A stretch of 57,133 nucleotides of DNA from an uncultured Clostridia bacterium (GCA_947062475.1 CAMSQA010000009.1:1-57133); one strand, 5' to 3'. Shown: positions 25,796-35,340, counted from the first letter of the stretch. The notes: a model not told the origin generated them from the letters alone. Numbers and translations are program-made.

Positions 25796-26185
25796 TTAAA
25801 ATTTTAATATAACTGCAACCATGATTATGAATACACTGACAACAAATAAAATTTTGCATATATCAATAAATTTTTCAAATCGTAAACTTTTTTTAAATGC
25901 TTTTATATGTAGATTAATATTTTGCTCAAATTCCTCGATCGATATATTTTTAAAGTTTATAGTCTCTGCCCTATATCTATTAAATTCATCTTCAAAATGC
26001 TTATGATAATCATCGATATAAAGAAAAATCAAAAGAACTATCCAATATAAACAAAATAAAGTCAGAAATGGTAGAGCAATATAAACAAAGCCCGACCAGA
26101 CCGACTTCAAAGCAATAAAAATAATTGTAAAAGCGATTAAGATAGTCGAAACTAACCATCTTTTCATTAAAAATTTTTTAAACAT
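25796..26185 (-). CDS. Small membrane protein of unknown function
   Basis: A 129-residue protein with two N-terminal hydrophobic helices (about 12-28 and 35-57), a soluble segment rich in acidic and aromatic residues, and a third helix at the C-terminus (about 104-127). I recognise no family. It lies 9 bases after the preceding small membrane protein gene and lacks an obvious ribosome site, so translation may depend on that neighbour. It is the last gene of the run from rsfS through gap. The orientation and gap before tig leave its terminator unclear. Confidence 0.7.
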   Translation of the reverse strand: MFKKFLMKRWLVSTILIAFTIIFIALKSVWSGFVYIALPFLTLFCLYWIVLLIFLYIDDYHKHFEDEFNRYRAETINFKNISIEEFEQNINLHIKAFKKSLRFEKFIDICKILFVVSVFIIMVAVILKF

Positions 26186-26194
26186 ATCTTAGAA

Positions 26195-26542
26195 TTAAAC
26201 ATTTAATATAAACAGCACTACAATCGTAACAACAAAAATCACATAACAAACTATCCAAGCAATTGAACGATGATTTTTTACCCAAGTGAAAGCAAGACAA
26301 ACACATATAAGATAGGCAATGACTTCTCCAACGGAATTAAAAGCATCAGATAATTTTGTATTACCTTTTAAAATTACAGTCAAAAGAAGAGCAATTGCAA
26401 TACATCCTATGCCTATATAAGCAACAAAAGCAAGAAAAGAATTTATACCAAATTTCTTTTTAGTTTCAGAGGTTTCTTTTTTCTTTTTTTTATCTTTTTT
26501 GGTCTCTTCAACATAAGCTATTTCTTCTTTATTTTCTTCCAT
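26195..26542 (-). CDS. Small Lys/Glu-rich membrane protein of unknown function
   Basis: A 115-residue protein with a very charged N-terminus (about 1-30, alternating Glu and Lys runs) and three hydrophobic helices (about 33-58, 68-85, 92-113). The segment WVKNHRSIAWIVCYV links the last two. I do not recognise a family. GGGAGG stands upstream of the ATG, ten bases after gap, so it is likely co-expressed with gap. Together with the next gene it forms a pair of small membrane proteins with no assigned role. Confidence 0.72.
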   Translation of the reverse strand: MEENKEEIAYVEETKKDKKKKKETSETKKKFGINSFLAFVAYIGIGCIAIALLLTVILKGNTKLSDAFNSVGEVIAYLICVCLAFTWVKNHRSIAWIVCYVIFVVTIVVLFILNV

Positions 26543-26552
26543 GAAAGCCTCC

Positions 26553-27557
<1,005 letters not shown>

Positions 27558-27574
27558 TCATTTTTATAAATTTT

Positions 27575-28426
27575 TTATTCAACTTCTTCATCTGTGTCAT
27601 AAGTTTCTTTATTTTCAAAATTTTCATTTTCTTCAATTATAAAATGTTCATTTAATTCCATTGCATTTACAAAATTTTTCTTGCCCACTGAAATATTAAA
27701 TAAAAGTAATAAAAGCATTATAAATGTTATCGATAGACAAATCATATCAAGACATACAAGAAGTAGTCCAACTATAATTCCTATTTGTGTAAATACAGCC
27801 ACGCATGTTGTGACAACGATTGCTATTAACAGTGAAAATATTGAAGTTATTGCAAATTTAATATTATCTTTTTTATCAAATTCAGATTTAACATTTTCAG
27901 CTGTTGTTTGCACAGTTGATTGTTCAACTCCTCGCCATCTATTTACTCTGCTTGAAAAACTCAAATTTCCTGAAGCTGATACAACAGCTGATATATCATC
28001 TCCCATAAAAATTGCGGAAGTATCGCCATCATATAACTTTAAACCCAAAATCATTTTTAATATTTTCTGCCAAACATTGAAAATAAAACTTGAAAATTTA
28101 TTAAATTTGCGTTTGCAAGTGACAATGTCATGGTTTGAATATATAAATTGATTAAATTCATCTAAAGTCAATGGCTTTCGCATAACTAAAATTGATCCTG
28201 TCACTATTTTGCTTTGCAAAGCATTGATAACAGCCTCTCTTTTTGAACCTTTTGCATATTTAAAAAAGGTAATATTTTCACTATCTTCAATTTTTGACCG
28301 AACATCTAAGAAAATATCCTCATTAATGCCAACCAGCACATTAAGATCTGTCATTTGAGAAAGTTTATTTAGAATATTGTCGAATTTTTTATTTCTATCA
28401 ACGATAGGAACAATTATATTTATCAT
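27575..28426 (-). CDS. Glycosyltransferase-like membrane protein, probably lacking catalytic residues
   Basis: A 283-residue protein with an N-terminal section (about 1-170) resembling a family 2 glycosyltransferase (GT-A) fold: it opens MINIIVPIVDRNKKFDNIL and continues with alternating strands and helices. I see no convincing DxD metal-binding motif in the expected place and no QxxRW, so catalysis is doubtful. Two long hydrophobic helices (about 190-222 and 225-247) anchor the C-terminal half, and an acidic tail ends the protein. It lies between rpiB and gap with short gaps. The family assignment is tentative. Confidence 0.55.
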   Translation of the reverse strand: MINIIVPIVDRNKKFDNILNKLSQMTDLNVLVGINEDIFLDVRSKIEDSENITFFKYAKGSKREAVINALQSKIVTGSILVMRKPLTLDEFNQFIYSNHDIVTCKRKFNKFSSFIFNVWQKILKMILGLKLYDGDTSAIFMGDDISAVVSASGNLSFSSRVNRWRGVEQSTVQTTAENVKSEFDKKDNIKFAITSIFSLLIAIVVTTCVAVFTQIGIIVGLLLVCLDMICLSITFIMLLLLLFNISVGKKNFVNAMELNEHFIIEENENFENKETYDTDEEVE

Positions 28427-28433
28427 AAATACC

Positions 28434-28856
28434 TCAATATTTTTTTATTCTTCGTGAATGTCTGCCACCTTCAAACTCGGTTGTTAAAAACACTTTAACG
28501 ATTTTAATCGCTTTTCTTGCACTCGTAAATCGTCCTGATAAGCAAAGAACATTTGCATCATTGTGGCGTCTTGAGAAAGAGGCAAAATTCTCGTTGTGAC
28601 AAAGTGCAGCCCTAATTTTAGGATTTCGATTTGCAACAATACTCATTCCTATACCTGTTCCACAAATGTAAATACCAACATTTCTTGGATCTTCAACTAC
28701 TTTACTGTTTGCGGCTTTGGCAAAATCTGGATAATCATCTAGTTGTTCTTTTGAATAACAGCCTACATCTATAGCTATGATGTTTTCTCGATTAAAAAAT
28801 TTTTTAATTTCTTCTTTTAAAGGATAACCTGCATGGTCGCTTGCTAAAATAATCAT
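28434..28856 (-). CDS. rpiB: Ribose-5-phosphate isomerase B
   Basis: Interconverts ribose-5-phosphate and ribulose-5-phosphate. The 140-residue protein begins MIILASDHAGYPLKEEIK, contains CGTGIGMSIVANR with the catalytic cysteine, and has HNDANVLCLSGRF and a C-terminal GGRHSRRIKKY. The ATG at 28856 follows GGAGAG and overlaps the phosphatase stop by four bases; a GTG four codons earlier would lack a site. The phosphatase-rpiB pair matches the ywlE-ywlF order of Bacillus subtilis. A LacA/B subunit is excluded by the lone copy and context. Confidence 0.94.
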   Translation of the reverse strand: MIILASDHAGYPLKEEIKKFFNRENIIAIDVGCYSKEQLDDYPDFAKAANSKVVEDPRNVGIYICGTGIGMSIVANRNPKIRAALCHNENFASFSRRHNDANVLCLSGRFTSARKAIKIVKVFLTTEFEGGRHSRRIKKY

Positions 28857-29281
28857 AAATCTCTCCACATTTTTATTTTGTCTATTAAAATTTCATTAGC
28901 TCTTAAAATGTCAAGTGCAGTCTGATAGTAAATCTTTTCATCTCCACCATAAGGATCTGATATATCATGCCCAATCAAACTTTTAATCGTGATAATCTTT
29001 TTAGTAGGCAGTTTATCTTTCATTGACTGACTCATAACAACATATAGAGTATCTTTGTCAAGTTTTCCAAGTTTAACTGATTTGCGATTTGCTGATGAAG
29101 CTTTAAACTTTTTAAGAGTGATTTTTGCATTTTCAGCAATATTTTCCCCATTTGCATTTAAACCACGTGAGCTTACCTTTACATCTAAAATTTTGTTGTC
29201 CTTTAGATATTTTTTCATAAGTCTTTCTGCCATAATGGAACGACAGGTGTTTCCAGTGCAAACAAAACAAATTTTAATCAT
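28853..29281 (-). CDS. Low-molecular-weight protein phosphatase, YwlE-like (probable protein-arginine phosphatase)
   Basis: A 142-residue LMW phosphatase. The P-loop is CTGNTCRS at the N-terminus with nucleophilic Cys8, and the acid/base aspartate is in DPYGG near residue 115. In Bacillus subtilis YwlE the threonine in CTGNT selects phosphoarginine over phosphotyrosine, and the same residue is present here; the rpiB neighbour is the same too. Protein-arginine phosphatase is therefore the preferred call, with tyrosine phosphatase as alternative. No McsB arginine kinase is in the window. It lies downstream of rsfS and is coupled to rpiB. Confidence 0.85.
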   Translation of the reverse strand: MIKICFVCTGNTCRSIMAERLMKKYLKDNKILDVKVSSRGLNANGENIAENAKITLKKFKASSANRKSVKLGKLDKDTLYVVMSQSMKDKLPTKKIITIKSLIGHDISDPYGGDEKIYYQTALDILRANEILIDKIKMWRDL

Positions 29282-29302
29282 AAAATTCTCCCACTAAAAA
29301 AC

Positions 29303-29338
29303 AAAAAAGGAAAATGATTTATAAAATCACCTTTTTTG
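29303..29338 (-). terminator. possible attenuator after rsfS
   Basis: On the minus strand AAAAAAGG...CCTTTTTT with an inner TGATTT/AATCA overlaps the rsfS stop. It would cut, but may not abolish, readthrough into the phosphatase gene. Confidence 0.55.
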
Positions 29339-29636
29339 ATTGCCATAATTTATCCAAATTATACTTTTCTCTGGTTTGAACTACAAAAGAATGAATAACT
29401 ATCTTATCAAAATCAAAAACAATCCATTCTCCTTTATTAAAACCTTCTGGATATTTTTCAATACCAAAATCTTGCATAATCTGAGAAGCTAGTTTTTTGT
29501 TGTATGCAATAGAAGGAGTTGAGACAATTATTCCAAAATCAAAAGTTTGATCTTCTTTTGATAAATCATATATTAAAATATCTTTAAATTTTTTTTCTTT
29601 AAGATATTCATAAATTTCACTTATATGTTCTTTCAC
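29319..29636 (-). CDS. rsfS: Ribosomal silencing factor RsfS (Iojap/YbeB)
   Basis: Binds ribosomal protein L14 and blocks subunit joining when nutrients are short. The 105-residue protein shows the family pattern: an N-terminal helix, then KKFKDILIYDLSKEDQTFDF, and a conserved GEWIVFDFDKIVIHSFVVQTREKYNLDKLW ending in which the W/D/H residues are typical (given here as key positions of a longer motif at residues 71-100). It uses a GTG start preceded by GAGGGA. A consensus promoter lies upstream, back to back with the membrane protein gene at 29724. Confidence 0.93.
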   Translation of the reverse strand: MKEHISEIYEYLKEKKFKDILIYDLSKEDQTFDFGIIVSTPSIAYNKKLASQIMQDFGIEKYPEGFNKGEWIVFDFDKIVIHSFVVQTREKYNLDKLWQSKKVIL

Positions 29637-29654
29637 AATCCCTCACTTTTTATT

Positions 29655-29683
29655 AGTATACTGTTTAAAATTATAATTGTCAA
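29655..29683 (-). promoter_or_regulatory. sigma-A promoter of rsfS
   Basis: On the minus strand TTGACA (29678-29683), 17 bp, TATACT (29655-29660). It is divergent from the promoter at 29688. Confidence 0.85.
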
Positions 29684-29687
29684 ATAA

Positions 29688-29717
29688 TTGTCTAAATATT
29701 TTTTATTTGTCTATAAT
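29688..29717 (+). promoter_or_regulatory. sigma-A promoter adjoining the 29724 start codon
   Basis: TTGTCT (29688-29693), 18 bp, TATAAT (29712-29717). Six bases separate the -10 box from the ATG. Confidence 0.65.
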
Positions 29718-29723
29718 TGAGAT

Positions 29724-30530
29724 ATGAAATTAATCCTTTTTGTTTTGCAAAAATTTTTAAAACTCAGTTTGGTATTTTTTATATTCTTTATTTGGATAAA
29801 GTTTTTCTCCAAATCTCTTTGGCTTTCTATTTTTGTTTCCACCATTGCTACAATTATAATAGAAATGATTTCCTTTATGTTTTCAAAGAAAAATAAAAAT
29901 AAAAACTCACTTAAATTAAGTGAAAAAGAAAATGCAGAAAATATGTTTTTGTCTCTTTCAACAAACTCTTCCTATTTAAATTTTTTCTTAAATCTCACAC
30001 AAACAAGACACACAAATTCATCAAAGAAAAAAGGATATATCGTAATAAATCATCGTGATAACAGCAAAGTTATTTTATATCCATTTCTACAATTAAAGAA
30101 AATCTCACTCAACGATGTGCTTGAAATAACTTCTAATATTTCTAAAGAAAGCCCAGATAAACTTGTGATAACATGTTTTGATTATGAAAAAGAGGTAATA
30201 TCTTTTATCAGAAATTTCAATTTTGAAATTATTGTTTTAGATAGATTTGAAACTTACTCACTTTTGTATAAAGAATATGATTTTTATCCTGAAATCACAA
30301 TGAAATATAAAAAAGAAGGAAAGCTGACCTTCAAAGACTTATTGGCTTTTTCTTTTAATAAAGCAAGGACAAAGGGTTATATTTTTGCATCAATTATTCT
30401 TTTTATTACTTCTTTTTTCGTTAAGCTTAATATCTATTACTGCATTATATCATCTATTCTTCTGCTTTTTGCTCTCATTTCTTATACAAATCCCAAATAT
30501 AATTTACAACAAAATAAAGAAATAATCTAA
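29724..30530 (+). CDS. Membrane protein of unknown function with a central soluble domain
   Basis: A 268-residue protein with two N-terminal helices (about 5-25 and 28-50), a soluble middle (about 65-205) and two C-terminal helices (about 216-235 and 238-256). The middle has an alpha/beta pattern with segments KGYIVINHRD, DKLVITCFDYEKEVISFI and FEIIVLDRFETYSLLYK. That order resembles a nuclease-like or Rossmann-like fold, but I see no reliable active-site motif. The ATG has no ribosome site and lies at the predicted transcription start, so translation is probably leaderless. It stands alone, divergent from rsfS and convergent with yhbY. Confidence 0.72.
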   Translation: MKLILFVLQKFLKLSLVFFIFFIWIKFFSKSLWLSIFVSTIATIIIEMISFMFSKKNKNKNSLKLSEKENAENMFLSLSTNSSYLNFFLNLTQTRHTNSSKKKGYIVINHRDNSKVILYPFLQLKKISLNDVLEITSNISKESPDKLVITCFDYEKEVISFIRNFNFEIIVLDRFETYSLLYKEYDFYPEITMKYKKEGKLTFKDLLAFSFNKARTKGYIFASIILFITSFFVKLNIYYCIISSILLLFALISYTNPKYNLQQNKEII

Positions 30531-30548
30531 ATGACTATTTCTTTTTTT
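30516..30548 (+). terminator. terminator of the 29724 gene
   Basis: AAAGAAATA/TATTTCTTT overlaps the stop codon and ends in seven T's. Confidence 0.7.
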
Positions 30549-30569
30549 AAATCAAATTAATTATAAAAA

Positions 30570-30582
30570 CATAACATAATAG
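30570..30582 (+). repeat. 13-bp repeated element CATAACATAATAG
   Basis: An exact copy of the element at 8345 and, inverted, at 36540. It lies between the convergent 29724 gene and yhbY. No inverted partner is visible here. Confidence 0.6.
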
Positions 30583-30586
30583 TCTG

Positions 30587-30883
30587 TTAAATAAGCTCTA
30601 TATGTTTTATATCTTTTTTTGAAGATTTTTTATAAACAATGAGCTTTCCCCCAATAACTTGCACAGGCTCTGCACCTGTTTTTTCACAAACAAGTTGCAT
30701 CATTTCTTTTGGGGAAATTGAGCTGTTGTTTAAAACTTTGATTTTGACAAGTTCTCTAGCTTCCAAAAGTCCATTCAAAGCTTCAAGAGAATTTTCACTA
30801 AATCCATCTTTTCCTATTTGCATTACAGGTTCAAGAGCATTGCCAAGACCTCTTAAAAAAGCTCTCTGCTTTGTTGTAATCAT
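30587..30883 (-). CDS. yhbY: YhbY-family ribosome assembly RNA-binding protein
   Basis: A 98-residue single CRM-domain protein linked to 50S assembly in other bacteria. It opens with LTGKQRAFLR-like TTKQRAFLRGLGNALEPVMQIGKDG, whose GK-G loop and basic residues form the RNA-binding face, and ends with a VIGGKLIVYKKS strand typical of the family. It follows obg by about 50 bases on the same strand, a conserved association of two ribosome-assembly genes. AAGGAG precedes the ATG. Confidence 0.94.
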   Translation of the reverse strand: MITTKQRAFLRGLGNALEPVMQIGKDGFSENSLEALNGLLEARELVKIKVLNNSSISPKEMMQLVCEKTGAEPVQVIGGKLIVYKKSSKKDIKHIELI

Positions 30884-30932
30884 ATTTTCTCCTTTTTAAT
30901 TTCTTTAATGAAATTTAATAATATTCATCAAT

Positions 30933-32201
30933 TTATTCTGAATACTCAAATACAGCATCTTTTATTTTAATGACGCTTCCATTTTTAAGACCTTTTTCTT
31001 TTAGCATTGAAATTATGCCCATGCTTTCAAGCCTCTTTTGGAAATATGCAAATGATCTAGTATCTGAAAGCACAATTCCACGAGTAAAATTGTCAATTTT
31101 GCCACCACTAACGATAAACGCACCTTCATCATCTCTAGTAATAACAATACTTTCTTTGTCTTTGACATCAAAATCGAATTTTTCAATTTCTAGAGGTGGC
31201 TTTTTAGGCAATTTACTGAGTTGTTCTAAAACTTTAAGTTTTATTTCCTCAACACCTTTATAAGTCGCACCAGAAAGCAAGATATAGTCTTTTCCAATCT
31301 CGCTTTTAAATCTATCAACTCTTTCCTTTAAAGTCTCTTCATCAAGCAAATCAACTTTAGATAAAAGAATAATTTGAGGAGTATTTGAAAGTTCTTTACT
31401 ATACAAAGAAAGTTCATTATTAATTACATGATAATCCTCAATAAAATCTCTTCCATCACTTTGTGATAAGTCAACTAAATGAAGGAGCAATCTCACCCTT
31501 TCAACATGTTTCAAAAAATAATGACCTAAACCTTGTCCATCGCTTGCACCTTTTATAAGACCAGGAATGTCTGCTACCACAAAGGTCTGATCTTTCACCT
31601 TACAAACTCCTAGATTTGGATACAAGGTCGTAAAAGGATAATTTGCAATCTTTGGATTGGCATTTGATATACAAGACAACAAAGTAGATTTACCTGCATT
31701 TGGGAAACCTATCAACCCAACATCAGCAATTGTTTTAAGCTCTAAAATCACCTCTCTAGACTTTGTTTCTTCTCCTGTCTGAGAAAAATGTGGTGCCTGT
31801 TTTATCGAAGATTTATAATAGGCATTGCCATGTCCACCTTCTCCACCTTTTAAAGCTGTAAATGTCATCCCGTCTTCATATAAGTCTGCAATAATTTTAC
31901 CTGATTGGCTATCAATAATCACTGTGCCACAAGGCACTTTTATTATCTTATTTGCACCATTCGCACCAGTTTTCAGCCTTTGTGAACCATTCAATCCATT
32001 TTCTGCATAAAATTTTTTATGAAATCTGAAATCATATAATGTATTTAAATTTTTTGTAGCTTCAAATATTACATCTCCACCTTTGCCACCTTCTCCACCA
32101 TCAGGACCACCATTTGCTGTCTGTGCTGTATGCAAAAAGGAGGTAGAGCCATTTCCACCATTGCCAGCTTTTATAATTATTTTAGTTCTGTCTAAAAACA
32201 T
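30933..32201 (-). CDS. obg: GTPase Obg/CgtA
   Basis: Essential GTPase that binds the 50S subunit late in assembly and responds to ppGpp. The 422-residue protein has the glycine-rich Obg fold (about 1-158), the G domain with G1 GFPNAGKST, G3 DIPGLI and G4 SKVD (for NKxD), and the C-terminal OCT domain (about 345-422), the extension normal for Gram-positive Obg. AAGGAG precedes the ATG. It is upstream of yhbY and probably in one operon with it. Confidence 0.97.
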   Translation of the reverse strand: MFLDRTKIIIKAGNGGNGSTSFLHTAQTANGGPDGGEGGKGGDVIFEATKNLNTLYDFRFHKKFYAENGLNGSQRLKTGANGANKIIKVPCGTVIIDSQSGKIIADLYEDGMTFTALKGGEGGHGNAYYKSSIKQAPHFSQTGEETKSREVILELKTIADVGLIGFPNAGKSTLLSCISNANPKIANYPFTTLYPNLGVCKVKDQTFVVADIPGLIKGASDGQGLGHYFLKHVERVRLLLHLVDLSQSDGRDFIEDYHVINNELSLYSKELSNTPQIILLSKVDLLDEETLKERVDRFKSEIGKDYILLSGATYKGVEEIKLKVLEQLSKLPKKPPLEIEKFDFDVKDKESIVITRDDEGAFIVSGGKIDNFTRGIVLSDTRSFAYFQKRLESMGIISMLKEKGLKNGSVIKIKDAVFEYSE

Positions 32202-32303
32202 CTCTTCTCCTTATTTTGTATATAATATGTGCATACATAATACTAAATATTGTTTTTATCTTAATTTCATTTAATTTATCATTGCCAAAGAAAAAAATTC
32301 TTA

Positions 32304-32930
32304 TTATAAATTTTTATCCTTGACACACCTTTCTTTAAATGGGCATTGATCACAAGCTGGCTTTTGAGCTTTACATACATAACGACCAAAATGAACAAAC
32401 TGAAGATGCAACTTTCCCCATAAAGACTTATCAAAAACCTGCATTAAACCCTTTTCGCATTCATAAGGATTGCCCGTTTTCACAAGACCTAATCTATTTG
32501 ATACTCTAAGCACATGCGTATCAACTGCAATTGCATCCCCCTTAAAAGCCTCAGAATAAACTACATTTGCAGTTTTTCGACCCACTCCCGCCAGAGTTTG
32601 AAGTTTTGTAAGATCAGATGGGACCTCTCCACCAAAATTATCAATCAAGCTTCTGCTCATTGCCAAAATATTCTTTGCTTTATTATGATAAAATCCACAA
32701 GAGTGAATTTTTTCTTCAAGTTGCTTTTGAGTAAGTGTCAACATCTTTTGAGGTGTATTGTATTCTTTAAATAGTTCTTCTGCAACAATATTCACCCTTT
32801 TATCGGTGCATTGTGCTGACAAAATTACCGCTACAAGAAGTTCATAGTTATTTTTATATTGAAGTTCGCATTTAGGATCTGGAAATAAAGAATTAAGTTT
32901 TTCAACTATATTTATTTCTGTTTGTTTCAT
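32304..32930 (-). CDS. nth: Endonuclease III
   Basis: Bifunctional DNA glycosylase/AP lyase that removes oxidised pyrimidines. The 208-residue protein has the helix-hairpin-helix motif LQTLAGVGRKTANVV with the catalytic Lys, the catalytic Asp in AVDTHVLRVSNRL, and a C-terminal 4Fe-4S cluster pattern C-x6-C-x2-C-x5-C (CKAQKPACDQCPFKERC). All key residues are present. It starts two bases after the lysS stop and is co-transcribed with lysS. Confidence 0.97.
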   Translation of the reverse strand: MKQTEINIVEKLNSLFPDPKCELQYKNNYELLVAVILSAQCTDKRVNIVAEELFKEYNTPQKMLTLTQKQLEEKIHSCGFYHNKAKNILAMSRSLIDNFGGEVPSDLTKLQTLAGVGRKTANVVYSEAFKGDAIAVDTHVLRVSNRLGLVKTGNPYECEKGLMQVFDKSLWGKLHLQFVHFGRYVCKAQKPACDQCPFKERCVKDKNL

Positions 32931-32932
32931 TA

Positions 32933-34396
32933 TTACCTCATCAGTGGGAAAAGAACAGTGTCTCTTATATTTGGAAGGTCAAAGATAAATTGAATAAATC
33001 TATCTATTCCAAAGCCAAGACCAGAAATTGGAGGCATTCCATGCTCCATAGCAAGCAAGAAATCTTCATCTATATCCATAGTTTCTTCATCACCAAGTGC
33101 TTTTTCTTTCAGTTGATCTTCAAGAAGTTTACGTTGAACAATAGGATCAACAAGTTCTGAATAAGCTTTTACAAGTTCTGCTCCGCCAGCAACAAATTGA
33201 AAAACATCTATCACCCTTTCATCTTTATCATTTCTTCTTGCAAGAGGCATAAGTTCAGCTGGATAATTGTATATAATTGTAGGAGACACAATATCTGCTC
33301 TAATTTTTCTTTTATAAATAAAGTCAACCAAAGTTCTTACTGTTTTGCATTCATCAAGATCTTTTTCACTATAAAGTCCTGTTTCAATCACCTTTTTCTT
33401 TAGAACGTCAATATCCTTAATTTCTAGAAAATCAAAACCTAATATTTCTCTCAATCTTTCAATGTAATTTATTCTTGGCCACTGACAATCAAATTCAATT
33501 TCTTGTCCTTGATATTCAATTTTAGTTGTGCCCAAACACTCTTTGAGAACTGTCAAAATCATTTCACGATAAAATTTTAAATTATCTTCAAAATCCCAAT
33601 ATGAAGCATACCATTCAACTTGAGTAAATTCTTGAAGATGATAAGGATCCATTCCTTCATTTCTAAAATCTTTTCCAAATTCAAATACTCTGTCAAAACC
33701 TGCCGCTATACACTGTTTAAGCCAAGTTTCTTTTGCAATTCTTAAATTGCAATCAATGTCAAGAGCATTGTGATGGGTAAAGAATGGTTTTGCACTTGCA
33801 CCTGAAACACTTGTTTGCAAAATAGGTGTTTCCACTTCAATAAAGCCATTATCTTCAAGATAACGACGCACGCAAGAAATAAGCTTACTTCTTGTCAAAA
33901 ACACCTTTCGAGAGTCTTCATTTGAAACCATATCAAGATATCTTTGTCTATATTTTGTTTCTGTATCGCTTAAACCGTGAAATTTTTCTGGCAAAGGCCT
34001 TAATGTTTTTGCAAGTAATGTGATTTTTTCAGCTTTTACCGTAACTTCGCCAGTTTGAGTAAGATAAACTTCCCCTTCAACACCAACAAAGTCAGCAATA
34101 TCAATCATTTTTTTATAAAAATCATATGCTTCTTCATCAAGTTCATTTCTTCCAACAGAAACTTGAATCTTTGCATTTATATCTCTTATCTGAATAAAAC
34201 CAAACTTTCCCATCACGCGTTTAAAGATAATTCTTCCAGCTACTTTTACCTTTTCGCCAACTTTTTCTCTTGCCTCAGCGATAGTGCAGGTTCTTTCAAA
34301 TTTATCTTTATAAGGAATTTCTCCCATTGCCTTTAAATCTTCAATTTTTTTCTTTCTTATATCAACTTCATTTGATAAAATTTGTGTATCTGCCAT
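32933..34396 (-). CDS. lysS: Lysyl-tRNA synthetase, class II
   Basis: Charges tRNA-Lys. The 487-residue class IIb enzyme has the OB-fold anticodon-binding domain (about 50-150, with VAGRIIFKRVMGKFGFIQIRD) and the core with FIEVETPILQ, motif 2 (GFDRVFEFGKDFRNEGMD) and motif 3 (GLGFGIDRFIQFIFD). Length is typical. AAGGAG precedes the ATG. No T-box is visible in the short upstream gap. TTGACA occurs at 34438-34443 on the minus strand, but no good -10 box lies 16-18 bp from it, so the promoter is uncertain. Confidence 0.97.
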   Translation of the reverse strand: MADTQILSNEVDIRKKKIEDLKAMGEIPYKDKFERTCTIAEAREKVGEKVKVAGRIIFKRVMGKFGFIQIRDINAKIQVSVGRNELDEEAYDFYKKMIDIADFVGVEGEVYLTQTGEVTVKAEKITLLAKTLRPLPEKFHGLSDTETKYRQRYLDMVSNEDSRKVFLTRSKLISCVRRYLEDNGFIEVETPILQTSVSGASAKPFFTHHNALDIDCNLRIAKETWLKQCIAAGFDRVFEFGKDFRNEGMDPYHLQEFTQVEWYASYWDFEDNLKFYREMILTVLKECLGTTKIEYQGQEIEFDCQWPRINYIERLREILGFDFLEIKDIDVLKKKVIETGLYSEKDLDECKTVRTLVDFIYKRKIRADIVSPTIIYNYPAELMPLARRNDKDERVIDVFQFVAGGAELVKAYSELVDPIVQRKLLEDQLKEKALGDEETMDIDEDFLLAMEHGMPPISGLGFGIDRFIQFIFDLPNIRDTVLFPLMR

Positions 34397-34445
34397 TTAT
34401 AATCTCCTTAAAAGATAAGGTATCATAAAACAGCATTTATGTCAA

Positions 34446-34985
34446 TTATTTGTATCTATTTTTATAATATTTATAGTTTTTTAATACTTTATTTAAATAT
34501 TTATCTGTCTCTTTAAAAGGTATTTTATACAATTGTTTTCCATCTTTAGAATATCTCTCATCTTTTAACCATGATTTAACATTTCCTTGCCCCGCATTAT
34601 ACGCACAAATTGCAAGTTTTGAATCACCAAAATATTCAATCAAATAAGACAGATAAAAACATCCAAGTTTCAAATTATATTTTCCATTTTCTAGTTGCTT
34701 CTCACTATATTCTTCACCAATTTGATCTGCTATCCACTGTGCTGTTGTTGGCATAATTTGCATTATACCAACTGCACCCTTATTTGAACGAACATTCTCT
34801 CTAAAATTGCTTTCTACATTTGCAACTGACGCAACAAGAGCACTTTCAACAGAATAAGATTTTGAATATTGAATTATTTCATTTTTATATTTCATTGGAT
34901 AATAATATGCATAAAAAGATCCTATGCAAAAAGATAACAGCACAGCACAAATAGAAAGACTAATAATGACAAAAGATGTTTTCAT
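34446..34985 (-). CDS. Lytic transglycosylase (SLT domain)
   Basis: Membrane-anchored muramidase that cuts peptidoglycan glycan strands without water. The 179-residue protein has one N-terminal hydrophobic helix (about 5-28) and an SLT domain: the catalytic glutamate in VASVANVESNFRENVRSNKGAVGIMQIMPTTAQW (residues about 50-83; the key Glu is in VESNF), then AYNAGQGNVKSWL. No cell-wall-binding repeats are present. It has its own reading unit between the DUF3343 gene and lysS. Confidence 0.93.
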   Translation of the reverse strand: MKTSFVIISLSICAVLLSFCIGSFYAYYYPMKYKNEIIQYSKSYSVESALVASVANVESNFRENVRSNKGAVGIMQIMPTTAQWIADQIGEEYSEKQLENGKYNLKLGCFYLSYLIEYFGDSKLAICAYNAGQGNVKSWLKDERYSKDGKQLYKIPFKETDKYLNKVLKNYKYYKNRYK

Positions 34986-35047
34986 ATATTTATTTTATTT
35001 AGTTGTAAAATAAAAATACATTCAATTCGACATTATTTGAAATTATT

Positions 35048-35308
35048 CTAGCCTATTTTTTGATAAGTATTTCTGTTGCCTTCGACAATCACCCTATAAA
35101 ATCCACCAAATGACCTGAAAGGTTTTGAAAAGACACTATTTTTCACCTGTTCAAATATTCGTTCATCAAAACGAACAGAAATTCCACAGCCAAATCCTGC
35201 ATCTTTTGGAGTATTTATAACCGCAACTCTATATCCAGACATGTTAAGCAAATTTGCTAAATATAAGGTCTCATTTCTAGAACGGAAAACAGCTAAACAA
35301 AATTGCAT
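35048..35308 (-). CDS. DUF3343 protein (putative Se/S carrier-like)
   Basis: An 86-residue protein opening MQFCLAVFRSRNETLYLANLL, with PKDAGFGCGISVRF in the middle. This is the pattern of the DUF3343 (YedF-C-like, putative Se/S carrier) family, whose glycine-cysteine segment GCGIS is the likely functional site. The ATG at 35308 follows AGGAGG with four bases between; the longer frame has no support. It is divergent from a cysteine desulfurase 70 bases away, an association I know from Clostridia, which supports handling of persulfide or selenide. The biochemical function is unproven. Confidence 0.85.
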   Translation of the reverse strand: MQFCLAVFRSRNETLYLANLLNMSGYRVAVINTPKDAGFGCGISVRFDERIFEQVKNSVFSKPFRSFGGFYRVIVEGNRNTYQKIG

Positions 35309-35340
35309 AACTCCTCCTTTTCTTGCACAATTTCCCCTCA

